Shown: positions 25,786 to 33,008 of the stretch, piece by piece
Numbering within the stretch: the first letter of the stretch is position 1
Layout of the letters: every line of letters begins with the position of its first letter
Source: Blautia sp. XA-2221
Lineage (GTDB): Bacteria; Bacillota; Clostridia; Lachnospirales; Lachnospiraceae
Reading direction: 5' to 3'
Assembly: GCF_028767025.1 (NCBI RefSeq)
Contig: NZ_JAJQXX010000018.1
Coordinates: forward strand, 1 to 42,843
Length of the DNA: 42,843 nucleotides
The notes under the pieces: generated by a model
What the model was told of the DNA's origin: nothing
The model's input: only the letters and a program-made list of their open reading frames with translations
The model's database searches: none
Position numbers and translations under genes: made by a program

Positions 25786-27000
25786 TTATTGAATGATCAG
25801 ATCCGGATTATCTGAAAAATGCTTCAGTATGACAATCGGATCGGTAGAGGAAGGATTTTTTATTACTACCCCCTCTTTTGCTGCTTTTTCTGTAACAAAA
25901 TACTCATCATGTGTCAGTTCGCCATAACGGATCAACGCAGGAGATTCTATTTCCCATTTGCCAAATGTTCCATGTCCCTCCAGACAGATCAGACCATATG
26001 GAGCATGGTCTTTAATAGTAACGCTCCGTCCCGGAAGAATCGTCAGACGCTTGGCGCTGACCGTCTCACATTTATAACAAATCCATTCCTCTATATAACC
26101 ATCTGCCCGCATATCCTCTACGGGTTTCACTGGAATCGGCCTCATAAAACGGTGCTTATGAAATTCCGGATCTACATTTTTCTCCCAGTCAATCACATCA
26201 AGCAGATACTCATAATTACCGATTTCTTCCTCCGGGGTATTTTTCCAGAGGAGATCTTCTCCAACAATCTGCCCATTCATCAAAACTGACTGATACATCG
26301 CATATACATCCGATGCAAACTGCGGTTCATAAGTACAAAGGCTTCCCGGTGCATGCATAACTCCCGGTGGTACATCCCATCCTGTATCAGGGTCTAATTT
26401 GTAAGCCATTGCCAGAGAAAGGATTTTATTATCTCCTTTCGGAAATTTTTTCAGCGCTTCAAGCACCTCTTCTTTTGTTGTTTCCGGATTAAAACCAAAA
26501 AACGTAAAAGGAAATTCACCTCCATGATTATTCATCTGAGAAGGGAAAAAATACATTTCCGGTTTTCCTGCTGCGCCAACCCTGGCTGCATGCTCTGTTC
26601 TGTGATGAATATGGTGGGGCAAAGGACCAGCATTATCAAAAAACTTGGAAAACATTGCCCATCTGTGATATTTGCTCCAGAGAGCTTCTCCAATAATCTC
26701 TGCTCCAAGAAGCTCAACCACATCCCTTAGAAGAACTCTGTCTTTCCCCTCTTCATCTACAACAACGTAGCTTAATCCTTCATCTTCCGGAGTGTCCGGA
26801 CCATTCTCTGCCCATGTTGTAGAAGAAAACCATCTCTCATCAATTCCGCCTCTCTGTCCCAGAATAAAGTAATCATCCGGGTGGAGCTTGATTCTTTTTC
26901 CAGGTCTGCAAAATGAACGGGGAACCCATGTAGGCGCCAGACGTAAAATCCCGCCGCCCTGTTCCAGGGCTTGTTCTGCCATCCTCATTTTTTCTGTCAT
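25786..27000 (-). CDS. Double-cupin protein 2, candidate sugar isomerase (uncharacterised), first gene of the operon
   Basis: A 404-residue paralogue of cupin-1. Shared marks are IKLHPDDYFILG (residues 37-48), ERWFSS, the histidine cluster HHIHH (129-133), GKPEMYFFP with Glu148, and PPGVMHAPGSLCTYEPQ with His216. The C-terminal second barrel contains RLTILPGRSVTIKDHAPYGLICLEGHG. These resemble the metal site of phosphomannose isomerase-type cupins. Being the promoter-proximal gene, and separate from cupin-1 by five genes, suggests the two copies have different jobs, for example isomerisation of two epimers. Start 27000 has GGGAGG; the frame extends 27 codons further into the promoter leader but without a ribosome site. 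Function unknown. Confidence 0.75.
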   Translation of the reverse strand: MTEKMRMAEQALEQGGGILRLAPTWVPRSFCRPGKRIKLHPDDYFILGQRGGIDERWFSSTTWAENGPDTPEDEGLSYVVVDEEGKDRVLLRDVVELLGAEIIGEALWSKYHRWAMFSKFFDNAGPLPHHIHHRTEHAARVGAAGKPEMYFFPSQMNNHGGEFPFTFFGFNPETTKEEVLEALKKFPKGDNKILSLAMAYKLDPDTGWDVPPGVMHAPGSLCTYEPQFASDVYAMYQSVLMNGQIVGEDLLWKNTPEEEIGNYEYLLDVIDWEKNVDPEFHKHRFMRPIPVKPVEDMRADGYIEEWICYKCETVSAKRLTILPGRSVTIKDHAPYGLICLEGHGTFGKWEIESPALIRYGELTHDEYFVTEKAAKEGVVIKNPSSTDPIVILKHFSDNPDLIIQ

Positions 27001-27031
27001 GCTATTCCTCCCTTTGTTCTCAAAGTTCAGT

Positions 27032-27041
27032 AAAACGTTTT
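27032..27041. promoter_or_regulatory. LacI-type operator O1 (AAAACGTTTT) in the leader
   Basis: Perfect 10-bp palindrome centred at 27036.5, in the untranslated leader 32 bases before the cupin-2 start. Likely bound by the regulator encoded at 27415-28494. Confidence 0.7.
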
Positions 27042-27132
27042 TCTGTGTTTTAAAAAAATGAATCCATAACATATTGTGCATTTATACTATATGGATTCCG
27101 GTTTCCTTTCTTTTCTTGTTTAAGTTGCTTAC

Positions 27133-27161
27133 ATAATAATTCAGAAAAACGTTTTTGTCAA
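27133..27161 (-). promoter_or_regulatory. Operon promoter with operator O2 inside the spacer
   Basis: Minus strand TTGACA (27161-27156), exactly 17 bp, TATTAT (27138-27133). The spacer contains AAAACGTTTT (27146-27155), extended to a 12-bp palindrome AAAAACGTTTTT. A repressor on this site would block RNA polymerase directly. The predicted start is near 27126, giving a leader of about 125 bases. Confidence 0.85.
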
Positions 27162-27197
27162 TTAAAAAGTTACAAAAAATTATTTTTTGTGCATATT

Positions 27198-27207
27198 AAA
27201 ACGTTTT
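27198..27207. promoter_or_regulatory. LacI-type operator O3 (AAAACGTTTT)
   Basis: Perfect palindrome centred at 27202.5, 52 bp (about five helical turns) upstream of O2. Confidence 0.65.
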
Positions 27208-27269
27208 TTATATGTATTTTTATCTATTTTGCACAAAACATTCCATTTTTATTTGTAAATATCTTTAGA

Positions 27270-27279
27270 AAAACGTTTC
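27270..27279. promoter_or_regulatory. LacI-type operator O4 (AAAACGTTTC)
   Basis: One mismatch from the palindrome, centred at 27274.5, 72 bp (about seven turns) upstream of O3. The wider palindrome AGAAA-ACG-TTTCT supports a real site. Confidence 0.6.
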
Positions 27280-27356
27280 TTAAATCAAATCATTTGTTCT
27301 ATTTTTATAATATTTTACTCTATTTCTCATCTTTAACATAATAGAACAAAAATTAA

Positions 27357-27387
27357 TACCCCGACAATTTACAAAACTGTCGGGGTA
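27357..27387 (-). terminator. Terminator of the lacI-family gene
   Basis: TACCCCGACA (27357-27366) pairs with TGTCGGGGTA (27378-27387); on the minus strand it is followed by TTAATTTTTG. It insulates the operon promoter from lacI transcription. Confidence 0.8.
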
Positions 27388-27414
27388 TACTTCTCTTTAC
27401 TATTCGATTTCTCT

Positions 27415-28494
27415 TCACCAGTCCACCAGATTCCAGTCCTCTGAAGCTGTTTTTACTGTTGACTGACGTACTACCAGCCTGGCATCCATTTTTACTGCCA
27501 CTGGCTGTCCAATATTTATATCCGGGTTTTCAATTCTTCTGAAAAGCATTTTTGCAGCTTCAATCCCGGCATGACGTTTCCTTATATGAATCGTAGAAAG
27601 AGATGGCTCTACTACACTTGCAAGAAACACATCATCATAGCCTATCAGCTTAATATCTTCCGGGATCCTTTTTCCATGCTCATTCAGATACTTCATAACA
27701 CCAATTGCCATCTGATCATTTCCACAAAACACTCCATCCATATCAGGAATCTGCTTTATAAGCTGCTTTACTGCAACATAGCCGCTCAAATGGCTGTAAT
27801 CACCATGAACGATCATGTCCTCACAATAATCAAGATTATTTTCTTTCAGACAATCCCTGTATCCCTTTGCTCGTTCCTTTACAATTTCCATATGGGTCGG
27901 ACCTGTAATATGACATATTTTCCTGCATCCGCAGTCAATCAGATGTTGAATAGCCATCTTGGAATTTGCATAACTGTCAAAATATACAGAATCAATTCCT
28001 ACTCCGGTTAAATCTCTTTCTATACTTACTAGAGGAATTTTTTTATATTTGTTTGCCTGCTTTTTTATCTGGCTGAAATACTTTTCTCTGTTTTCCGAAG
28101 ATACAGAAGAAACAAAAATAATGCCGTCAACTCTGCTGGCAATCATACGGCGAAACAGTTCTTTTTCTCTTTTTATTGCCTGCTTATCCCCATATGTTCC
28201 CTGAGCATCACAGATCATGATCTGATATCCTTTTTCTTCTGCTACAGAATTAATTCCCTTTACCACATATGGATAAAATACCCCGCAAATATCTTCTGTT
28301 ATTACACCAATAGTTCCTGTCTTATTATTCTTCATGCTTCGGGCAATCGGATTTGCCTCATAAGACAGCTCTTCCACTGCCATTTCAACTCTCCTGGCCA
28401 ACTCCGGACTGACATATTTTGACTTATTCAGAACATTTGAAACTGTTGATATCGAAACTCCCGCCCGCTTTGCCACATCTTTAATCCCACTCAT
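27415..28494 (-). CDS. LacI-family transcriptional regulator of the sugar operon
   Basis: A 359-residue regulator. The N-terminal helix-turn-helix is IKDVAKRAGVSISTVSNVLN, with the hinge helix at NPIARSMKNNK (Met where Leu is usual in the minor-groove lever). The rest is a periplasmic-binding-protein fold that senses a sugar: IGVITEDICGVFYPYVVKGI, VDGIIFVSSV, DGVFCGNDQMAIGVMKYL, IKLIGYDDVFLASVVEPSL. It lies directly upstream of the operon in the same direction, ended by its own terminator, and four AAAACGTTTT-like operators lie in between. It is most likely the repressor, released by the pentose or its product (inference). A weak AAGGTG precedes the ATG. Confidence 0.93.
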   Translation of the reverse strand: MSGIKDVAKRAGVSISTVSNVLNKSKYVSPELARRVEMAVEELSYEANPIARSMKNNKTGTIGVITEDICGVFYPYVVKGINSVAEEKGYQIMICDAQGTYGDKQAIKREKELFRRMIASRVDGIIFVSSVSSENREKYFSQIKKQANKYKKIPLVSIERDLTGVGIDSVYFDSYANSKMAIQHLIDCGCRKICHITGPTHMEIVKERAKGYRDCLKENNLDYCEDMIVHGDYSHLSGYVAVKQLIKQIPDMDGVFCGNDQMAIGVMKYLNEHGKRIPEDIKLIGYDDVFLASVVEPSLSTIHIRKRHAGIEAAKMLFRRIENPDINIGQPVAVKMDARLVVRQSTVKTASEDWNLVDW

Positions 28495-28632
28495 GGTTTC
28501 ACCTTTTCACTTAATCTGCTCAGATTTTTTCTGTCGCAGCTCTTTCCTTCGTATAAAATCATAGAAATTCTCTCACACAAAATATCCGACACCACCGGAA
28601 CTTCTGTCTGGAATGTCAATTTCTATACCAAA

Positions 28633-28661
28633 ATTATACAAAATTCTTTTATGTGACACAA
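28633..28661 (-). promoter_or_regulatory. Promoter of the lacI-family gene
   Basis: Minus strand TTGTGT (28661-28656), 17-bp spacer, TATAAT (28638-28633). No AAAACGTTTT site is present nearby, so autoregulation through that operator is not indicated. Confidence 0.55.
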
Positions 28662-28788
28662 GCATCCTTTTTGCAAAAAACATTATTTTACCTGTTTTTC
28701 TGACTTTCCATAAAAAAGTTGCATTTTATACTCTTTTTCATAAATGCCCGCATCATCCCTGCCGGTTTCTCCCCCCGTCAATATTCTC

Positions 28789-29496
28789 CTACCTGATAAA
28801 CTCCACTACTGCATAGGGCTCTGCCTCTGTGTCATTCAGCTTTATCACAACTTTATCTCCGTCCACAGCTCTCTCCGGACAGATGATATCGTGAAGCCGG
28901 GCCTGCTGTTTATATTCAGCCCTCATCTGCCTGATTTTAAAATCAAGAGGAAGATAATCCATTGCCATCTGAATATACTGACAGTTGTTTACATGATGAT
29001 TGGTATCCAGATGATGCTTCTGCACAGGAAAATTTTCTTCTCCTTCAAAACCCTCAGGCACAATGATCTTTCTGGATGCATATTCCATATCCAGCTTTTC
29101 CTCCAGACCATATCCCTCTGTGTCTTCAGATCTGAGCTTGCAGGGCAGTCCGTTTTTCCCGTCTATAAAGGTCCAGAATGTATTGGCGTATGCAAGCCGC
29201 TCTCCCTTCGCCGTGTCCATGGTAAAATTACGGAATCCCATAAATCCCCGAAATCCATAAGGCCATGTTGAAGTAACAATCTCCTCTCCCAGGCACGGAT
29301 AACGATTTACAACCACCTGCCATGCAGAAAGTACCCAGAATTTATTTCTTTCCTTTAAAACCTCTATCCCAAGCCCTGCTGCCTCTGAATGGAAAGTACT
29401 GCAGTCCTGAAAATAATTCAGTATCCCCGGCAAAGTTAAAAGACCGTTTTCTCCGATTTCACTGTAGCGGACTCTTCCGCTGAAACTGTATGCCAT
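28789..29496 (-). CDS. Acyl-[acyl-carrier-protein] thioesterase
   Basis: A 235-residue double hot-dog enzyme of the FatA/FatB-like bacterial family that releases fatty acids from acyl-ACP. The N-terminal hot-dog has SFSGRVRYSEIGENGLLTLPGI and a DCSTFHSEAAGLG helix. The C-terminal half has the catalytic segment HHLDTNHHVNNCQYIQMAMD, whose Asn-x-His-x-x-Asn matches the active site. Such thioesterases are common single genes in gut Lachnospiraceae. Start 29496 has GAGGG seven bases upstream; a TTG 24 bases earlier is unlikely. It has its own promoter and no obvious partner gene; the lacI-family gene downstream has a separate promoter. Confidence 0.9.
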   Translation of the reverse strand: MAYSFSGRVRYSEIGENGLLTLPGILNYFQDCSTFHSEAAGLGIEVLKERNKFWVLSAWQVVVNRYPCLGEEIVTSTWPYGFRGFMGFRNFTMDTAKGERLAYANTFWTFIDGKNGLPCKLRSEDTEGYGLEEKLDMEYASRKIIVPEGFEGEENFPVQKHHLDTNHHVNNCQYIQMAMDYLPLDFKIRQMRAEYKQQARLHDIICPERAVDGDKVVIKLNDTEAEPYAVVEFIR

Positions 29497-29534
29497 ATTA
29501 CGCCCTCTTTTCTGTGTCAATACATTTTTTTCTT

Positions 29535-29563
29535 ATTATATCCACAGAAGTTATGCACTGCAA
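29535..29563 (-). promoter_or_regulatory. Promoter of the acyl-ACP thioesterase gene
   Basis: Minus strand TTGCAG (29563-29558), 17-bp spacer, TATAAT (29540-29535), 39 bases before the ATG. Confidence 0.65.
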
Positions 29564-29698
29564 GGGCAGATTTGACGTCTCTGTTCACAGCCTTCACAAT
29601 GACTTGGTCAAAATGCATCCCCGGTCATCTTCGGCAATAGCATTTCCCCCGTATGTGTCGTGATCCTGGCATGTCGATGCCCTTTCATTTATATACAC

Positions 29699-29756
29699 AA
29701 AAAATCCCTTTCCGGCATCATCAACTGATTTGCTCTGACTGCCAAAAAGGGATTTT
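29699..29756 (-). terminator. Terminator of aspA
   Basis: AAAATCCCTTT (29701-29711) pairs with AAAGGGATTTT (29746-29756), the stem extended by GGCA/TGCC; on the minus strand six T residues follow. Confidence 0.85.
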
Positions 29757-29800
29757 GTTTATTTTTTAATCACTAAAATATATAATTTACTGCGGCGTTA

Positions 29801-31252
29801 TTATTTATCATTTGCCATGAGAATCTCTTTTCCGGAAATTCCAGGCTCCGTCATATTGACCGGATCCAGAACATGATCCAGTTGCTCCTCATCTAAAAGT
29901 CCTTCCTTCAAAATCAGACTGCGGACAGATTCTCCGGTTTTGATTGCTTTTTTTGCAATGTCCGCTGCTTTCTGATAACCCACATGAGGACAGATCGCAG
30001 TAATGATTCCCACACTGTTTTCCACCAGATAACGGCAACGTGTTTCATTTGCTGTGATTCCTGTTACGCAGTTATCCACAAATGTCTCAACTGCATAAGC
30101 CAGTGTATCAATGGACTGGAACATACAGTAAAATACAATAGGTTCAAATGCATTCAGCTCAAGCTGACCTGCTTCTGCTGCCATGGTGATCGTCACATCA
30201 TTTCCAATCACATTAAAAGCAACCTGATTGACTACCTCCGGAATTACCGGATTAACTTTACCGGGCATAATAGAGGAACCATTCTGCTTTGCCGGAAGAT
30301 TAATCTCCCCAAATCCGGCTCTTGGACCGGATGACATCAGACGCAGATCGTTTGCAATCTTGGATAAAGTTACCGCGCAGGCTTTTACTGCTCCTGATAC
30401 TGCAACAAAAGGATCAAGGTTCTGTGTTGCGTCTATCAGGTCATAGGCCTGCACAAATTCCATATCAGAAACCTCTACCAGGTTGGGAACAATTCTTCTG
30501 AGATATGCCTCATCAGCATTAATTCCTGTTCCTACAGCAGTTCCGCCCATATTGAGAGTACACATTTCCTCCATTGCTCTGTCCATACGGTGGATATCAC
30601 GCATAACTGCAACAGAATACGCATTAAATTCCTGACCCAGACGAATCGGAACCGCATCCTGCATCTGTGTACGTCCCATCTTGATTACATGATCAAATTC
30701 TTTTGCCTTTTCACAAAGCGCTTTATGTAAACGAAGAAGTTCTTTTTTCAGATTCTTCAGAAGTCTGAGAGAGGTCATCTTACCGGCTGTAGGGATCACA
30801 TCATTTGTAGACTGTCCGCAGTTTACATCATCATTGGGATTAATAATGGAATAATCGCCCTTTTCTCCTCCCAGAATCTCAATGGCACGGTTGGCAATAA
30901 CCTCGTTGGCATTCATATTTAAAGAAGTTCCGGCACCGCCCTGGATCGGGTCTACAATAAAGTCACCGTGAAGCTTTCCTTCCAGAATCTCATCACAGGC
31001 CTGTACAATGGCTTTTGCTTTCTTTTTGTCCAGCATACCGATCTCACAGTTGGTAATTGCAGCTGCTTTTTTAATATACGCAAGACTGTTGATGATCTCA
31101 GGATGCATATTCAGTCCTGTAATATGGAAGTTCTCTGCTGCCCGGAGAGACTGCACTCCGTAATACACATTCTGCGGAACATCCTTTGTTCCTATGGAAT
31201 CCTTTTCTACACGATAATCCTGTTTCTTCTCTATTTCCCCATTTTTGTTCAT
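29801..31252 (-). CDS. aspA: Aspartate ammonia-lyase (aspartase)
   Basis: A 483-residue fumarase/aspartase superfamily enzyme that converts L-aspartate to fumarate and ammonia. The superfamily signature GSSIMPGKVNPV is at about residue 330, and the other conserved regions are DPIQGGAGTSLNMNANEVIANRA, CGQSTNDVIPTAGK and KMGRTQMQDAVPIRLGQEF. GxSxxMPxKxN supplies the catalytic serine on the flexible loop. The first 25 residues (NKNGEIEKKQDYRVEKDSIG) are a short polar extension. A LysR regulator is encoded divergently and probably controls it. The predicted promoter lies over 200 bases upstream of the start, leaving a long leader with a small open frame. Confidence 0.96.
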   Translation of the reverse strand: MNKNGEIEKKQDYRVEKDSIGTKDVPQNVYYGVQSLRAAENFHITGLNMHPEIINSLAYIKKAAAITNCEIGMLDKKKAKAIVQACDEILEGKLHGDFIVDPIQGGAGTSLNMNANEVIANRAIEILGGEKGDYSIINPNDDVNCGQSTNDVIPTAGKMTSLRLLKNLKKELLRLHKALCEKAKEFDHVIKMGRTQMQDAVPIRLGQEFNAYSVAVMRDIHRMDRAMEEMCTLNMGGTAVGTGINADEAYLRRIVPNLVEVSDMEFVQAYDLIDATQNLDPFVAVSGAVKACAVTLSKIANDLRLMSSGPRAGFGEINLPAKQNGSSIMPGKVNPVIPEVVNQVAFNVIGNDVTITMAAEAGQLELNAFEPIVFYCMFQSIDTLAYAVETFVDNCVTGITANETRCRYLVENSVGIITAICPHVGYQKAADIAKKAIKTGESVRSLILKEGLLDEEQLDHVLDPVNMTEPGISGKEILMANDK

Positions 31253-31299
31253 TGTTTTTCTCCCTTTGCATTTTCCTGCTCTATAACCGAAGCAGTTTT

Positions 31300-31455
31300 T
31301 TATCCCATCCGGCCTTTTCTTATTTGCTGCTGATTCCGGTGATTTTCATACAGATTCTGATCACCGTCCACTGTTCTTAGCTTTTCCGCCCAAGATTCCT
31401 GCCGGGCCGATCTTACAAATAAACTTTCATTAGCAGCAACCGATTCTGTACCCAT
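31300..31455 (-). CDS. Possible 51-residue leader ORF upstream of aspA
   Basis: An open frame starting MGTESVAANESLFVRSAR and ending QIRKGRMG, rich in Asn, Gln, Glu and Arg, lies inside the predicted aspA leader, starting about 11 bases after the predicted transcription start. No good Shine-Dalgarno is seen, so translation is uncertain. Composition looks protein-like (ARQESWAEKLRTVDGDQ). It could be a small protein, a leader peptide or chance. Confidence 0.35.
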   Translation of the reverse strand: MGTESVAANESLFVRSARQESWAEKLRTVDGDQNLYENHRNQQQIRKGRMG

Positions 31456-31472
31456 TCATTTTCATTGTTCTC

Positions 31473-31501
31473 ATTATATTAATATGCTAATATATAATCA
31501 A
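31473..31501 (-). promoter_or_regulatory. aspA promoter
   Basis: Minus strand TTGATT (31501-31496), 17-bp spacer, TATAAT (31478-31473). The spacer holds the near-palindrome TATTAGCATATTAATA, a plausible LysR contact zone lying 56-80 bases before the divergent lysR start. Confidence 0.6.
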
Positions 31502-31556
31502 ATACATATATTTTTATAATTATTATAATTTAAAAATTATATTAAGGAGAACCATT

Positions 31557-32525
31557 ATGTTTCAGGGAATGGAATACGTTTATGAAGTTTATAAAGAAAA
31601 AAGTTTTTCAAAGGCTGCTGCCAATCTTTTTATTTCTCAGCCTTCTCTCAGCGCCAATGTCAGGCGTGTAGAGGCCCGGATCGGTTATCCGGTGTTTGAC
31701 AGAAGCACAAAACCTCTTGGACTTACGGAATGTGGCGAACAGTATATCCGCTGTGTAGAACGTATCATGAATATAGAAAAAGACTTTTCAGACTTTATCA
31801 ATGACTGGGGAGGACTGAAAACAGGAACTTTGATCCTGGGCGGCAGTAACTTATTTTCTTCGTGGATCCTTCCGCCACTTATGGCTGATTTTGCAGCTCT
31901 TTATCCACAGATCCAGATCCGTCTTGTGGAAGAATCCACAGTAAAGCTTACAGAAATGCTCCAGAGCGGAAGTATTGACCTTGTACTGGATAATACCAGC
32001 CTGAATCCGGAAATTTTTGACAGCATTCTTTATCAGGAAGAACATCTTCTTCTTGCTGTACCCGGCTCCTTTCCTGTTAATGACAGTCTCCGGGATTTTC
32101 AGCTTTCTGTTTCTGACATTCAGACAGGAAAATTTCTGGATCCGCAGATTCCCTCAGTTCCTCTGTCACGGTTTAAAAAGGAACCTTTTATTATGCTGAA
32201 ACAGGAAAATGATACTGGAAAAAGAGCTCTGGAAATCTGTCGAAAACATCATTTTGACCCTATTGTTACTTTTGAAATGGACCAGCAAATGACCTCTTAC
32301 AATGTTACCTGCTCCGGCATGGGCATTTCCTTTATTGGAGATATTATGATAACAAAGGTTACACCCAATCCCAATGTGGTCTATTACAAGCTGCCTCTGA
32401 AGGACAACTGCCGTAATATCTGTTTTTACTGGAAAAAAGGCCGATATCTCAGCCGGGCTATGGAAGAATTTTTAAAGATGTGTACTCAGAACAACCGAAA
32501 AATAGGCTGCTGCACAGCGCCCTGA
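31557..32525 (+). CDS. LysR-family transcriptional regulator, divergent from aspA
   Basis: A 322-residue LysR protein. The N-terminal winged helix is YEVYKEKSFSKAAANLFISQPSLSANVRRVEARIG, followed by FDRSTKPLGLTECGEQY. The co-inducer domain has two Rossmann-like lobes (GTLILGGSNLFSSWILPPLMADFAALYPQ; GSIDLVLDNTS; VTFEMDQQMTSYNVTCSGMGISFI). LysR proteins usually activate a divergent gene, here aspA, and repress themselves; the small AT-rich gap between them fits. The ligand may be aspartate or fumarate (inference). AAGGAGA is seven bases before the ATG. Confidence 0.92.
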   Translation: MFQGMEYVYEVYKEKSFSKAAANLFISQPSLSANVRRVEARIGYPVFDRSTKPLGLTECGEQYIRCVERIMNIEKDFSDFINDWGGLKTGTLILGGSNLFSSWILPPLMADFAALYPQIQIRLVEESTVKLTEMLQSGSIDLVLDNTSLNPEIFDSILYQEEHLLLAVPGSFPVNDSLRDFQLSVSDIQTGKFLDPQIPSVPLSRFKKEPFIMLKQENDTGKRALEICRKHHFDPIVTFEMDQQMTSYNVTCSGMGISFIGDIMITKVTPNPNVVYYKLPLKDNCRNICFYWKKGRYLSRAMEEFLKMCTQNNRKIGCCTAP

Positions 32526-32564
32526 TCCTGTGTCCCAGAATACTGCACTGTTTTTATACTGCAG

Positions 32565-32603
32565 GCAGACCTGTCCAATACAGAACAAAGAGGACAGGTC
32601 TGC
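32565..32603 (+). terminator. Strong inverted repeat after lysR, possible terminator
   Basis: GCAGACCTGTCC (32565-32576) pairs perfectly with GGACAGGTCTGC (32592-32603) with a 15-base loop, but no T tract follows. It may be a weak terminator or a 3'-end protector. Confidence 0.45.
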
Positions 32604-32650
32604 TTCAGACTCCCTGGATTCTCGAGGAACGTTTTTATTTACTGACAAAG

Positions 32651-32683
32651 AAAAAAGCACCTTTCAGTGAACTGAAAGATGCT
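32651..32683 (-). terminator. Terminator of the tRNA-Gln gene
   Basis: A 12-bp stem (GCACCTTTCAGT with ACTGAAAGATGC, one wobble) is followed on the minus strand by TTTTTT, eight bases after the tRNA end. Confidence 0.85.
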
Positions 32684-32690
32684 CATTTAG

Positions 32691-32762
32691 CAGGGCTACA
32701 AGGATTCGAACCTTGAAATGACGGAGTCAGAGTCCGTTGCCTTACCGTTTGGCGATAGCCCT
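32691..32762 (-). tRNA. tRNA-Gln (anticodon CTG)
   Basis: A 72-base cloverleaf: acceptor AGGGCTA/TAGCCCT, D arm GCC...GGC, anticodon arm ACGGA-CTCTGAC-TCCGT with CTG at positions 34-36, T arm CAAGG-TTCGAAT-CCTTG, discriminator G. CCA is not encoded. It has its own promoter and terminator. It decodes CAG. Confidence 0.93.
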
Positions 32763-32795
32763 ATGTTTTTTCGCTTCTCGCTTGCGACAAGTGGT

Positions 32796-32824
32796 ATTAT
32801 ATAATAGTCTAAAAAAAAATGCAA
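32796..32824 (-). promoter_or_regulatory. tRNA-Gln promoter
   Basis: Minus strand TTGCAT (32824-32819), 17-bp T-rich spacer, TATAAT (32801-32796). The predicted start lies about 27 bases before the mature 5' end. Confidence 0.75.
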
Positions 32825-32916
32825 CCCCTTTTTTTAATTTTTTTAAATTTTTTTCAAAAAATTTTCTACGGCCTCTTTTTTCCCTGCGGAACAGTCTTTC
32901 TTTTTATAAAGATTTA

Positions 32917-32945
32917 TTGAAACATACTGTTTTTTATACTATAAT
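32917..32945 (+). promoter_or_regulatory. pncB promoter
   Basis: TTGAAA (32917-32922), 17-bp spacer, TATAAT (32940-32945) on the plus strand, 63 bases before the ATG; AAAGGAG is at 32996-33002. The stretch 32763-32916 otherwise holds only the tRNA-Gln promoter and T-rich tracts. Confidence 0.75.
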
Positions 32946-33008
32946 TTCCTTAAATCAGCAAAGTATAATAAGACAAACAAAAAGCATTCTCAATAAAGGA
33001 GACATTAT

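Noticed and set aside
27032..27279. CcpA catabolite (cre) sites
   Set aside because: The sites lack the TG...CA ends of cre and are pure AAAACGTTTT palindromes beside a dedicated LacI-family gene; a minor CcpA role cannot be excluded.
31253..31299. Classical riboswitch or T-box in the aspA leader
   Set aside because: I found no T-box sequence or known aptamer core; only a simple GGTGAT/ATCACC hairpin further upstream.
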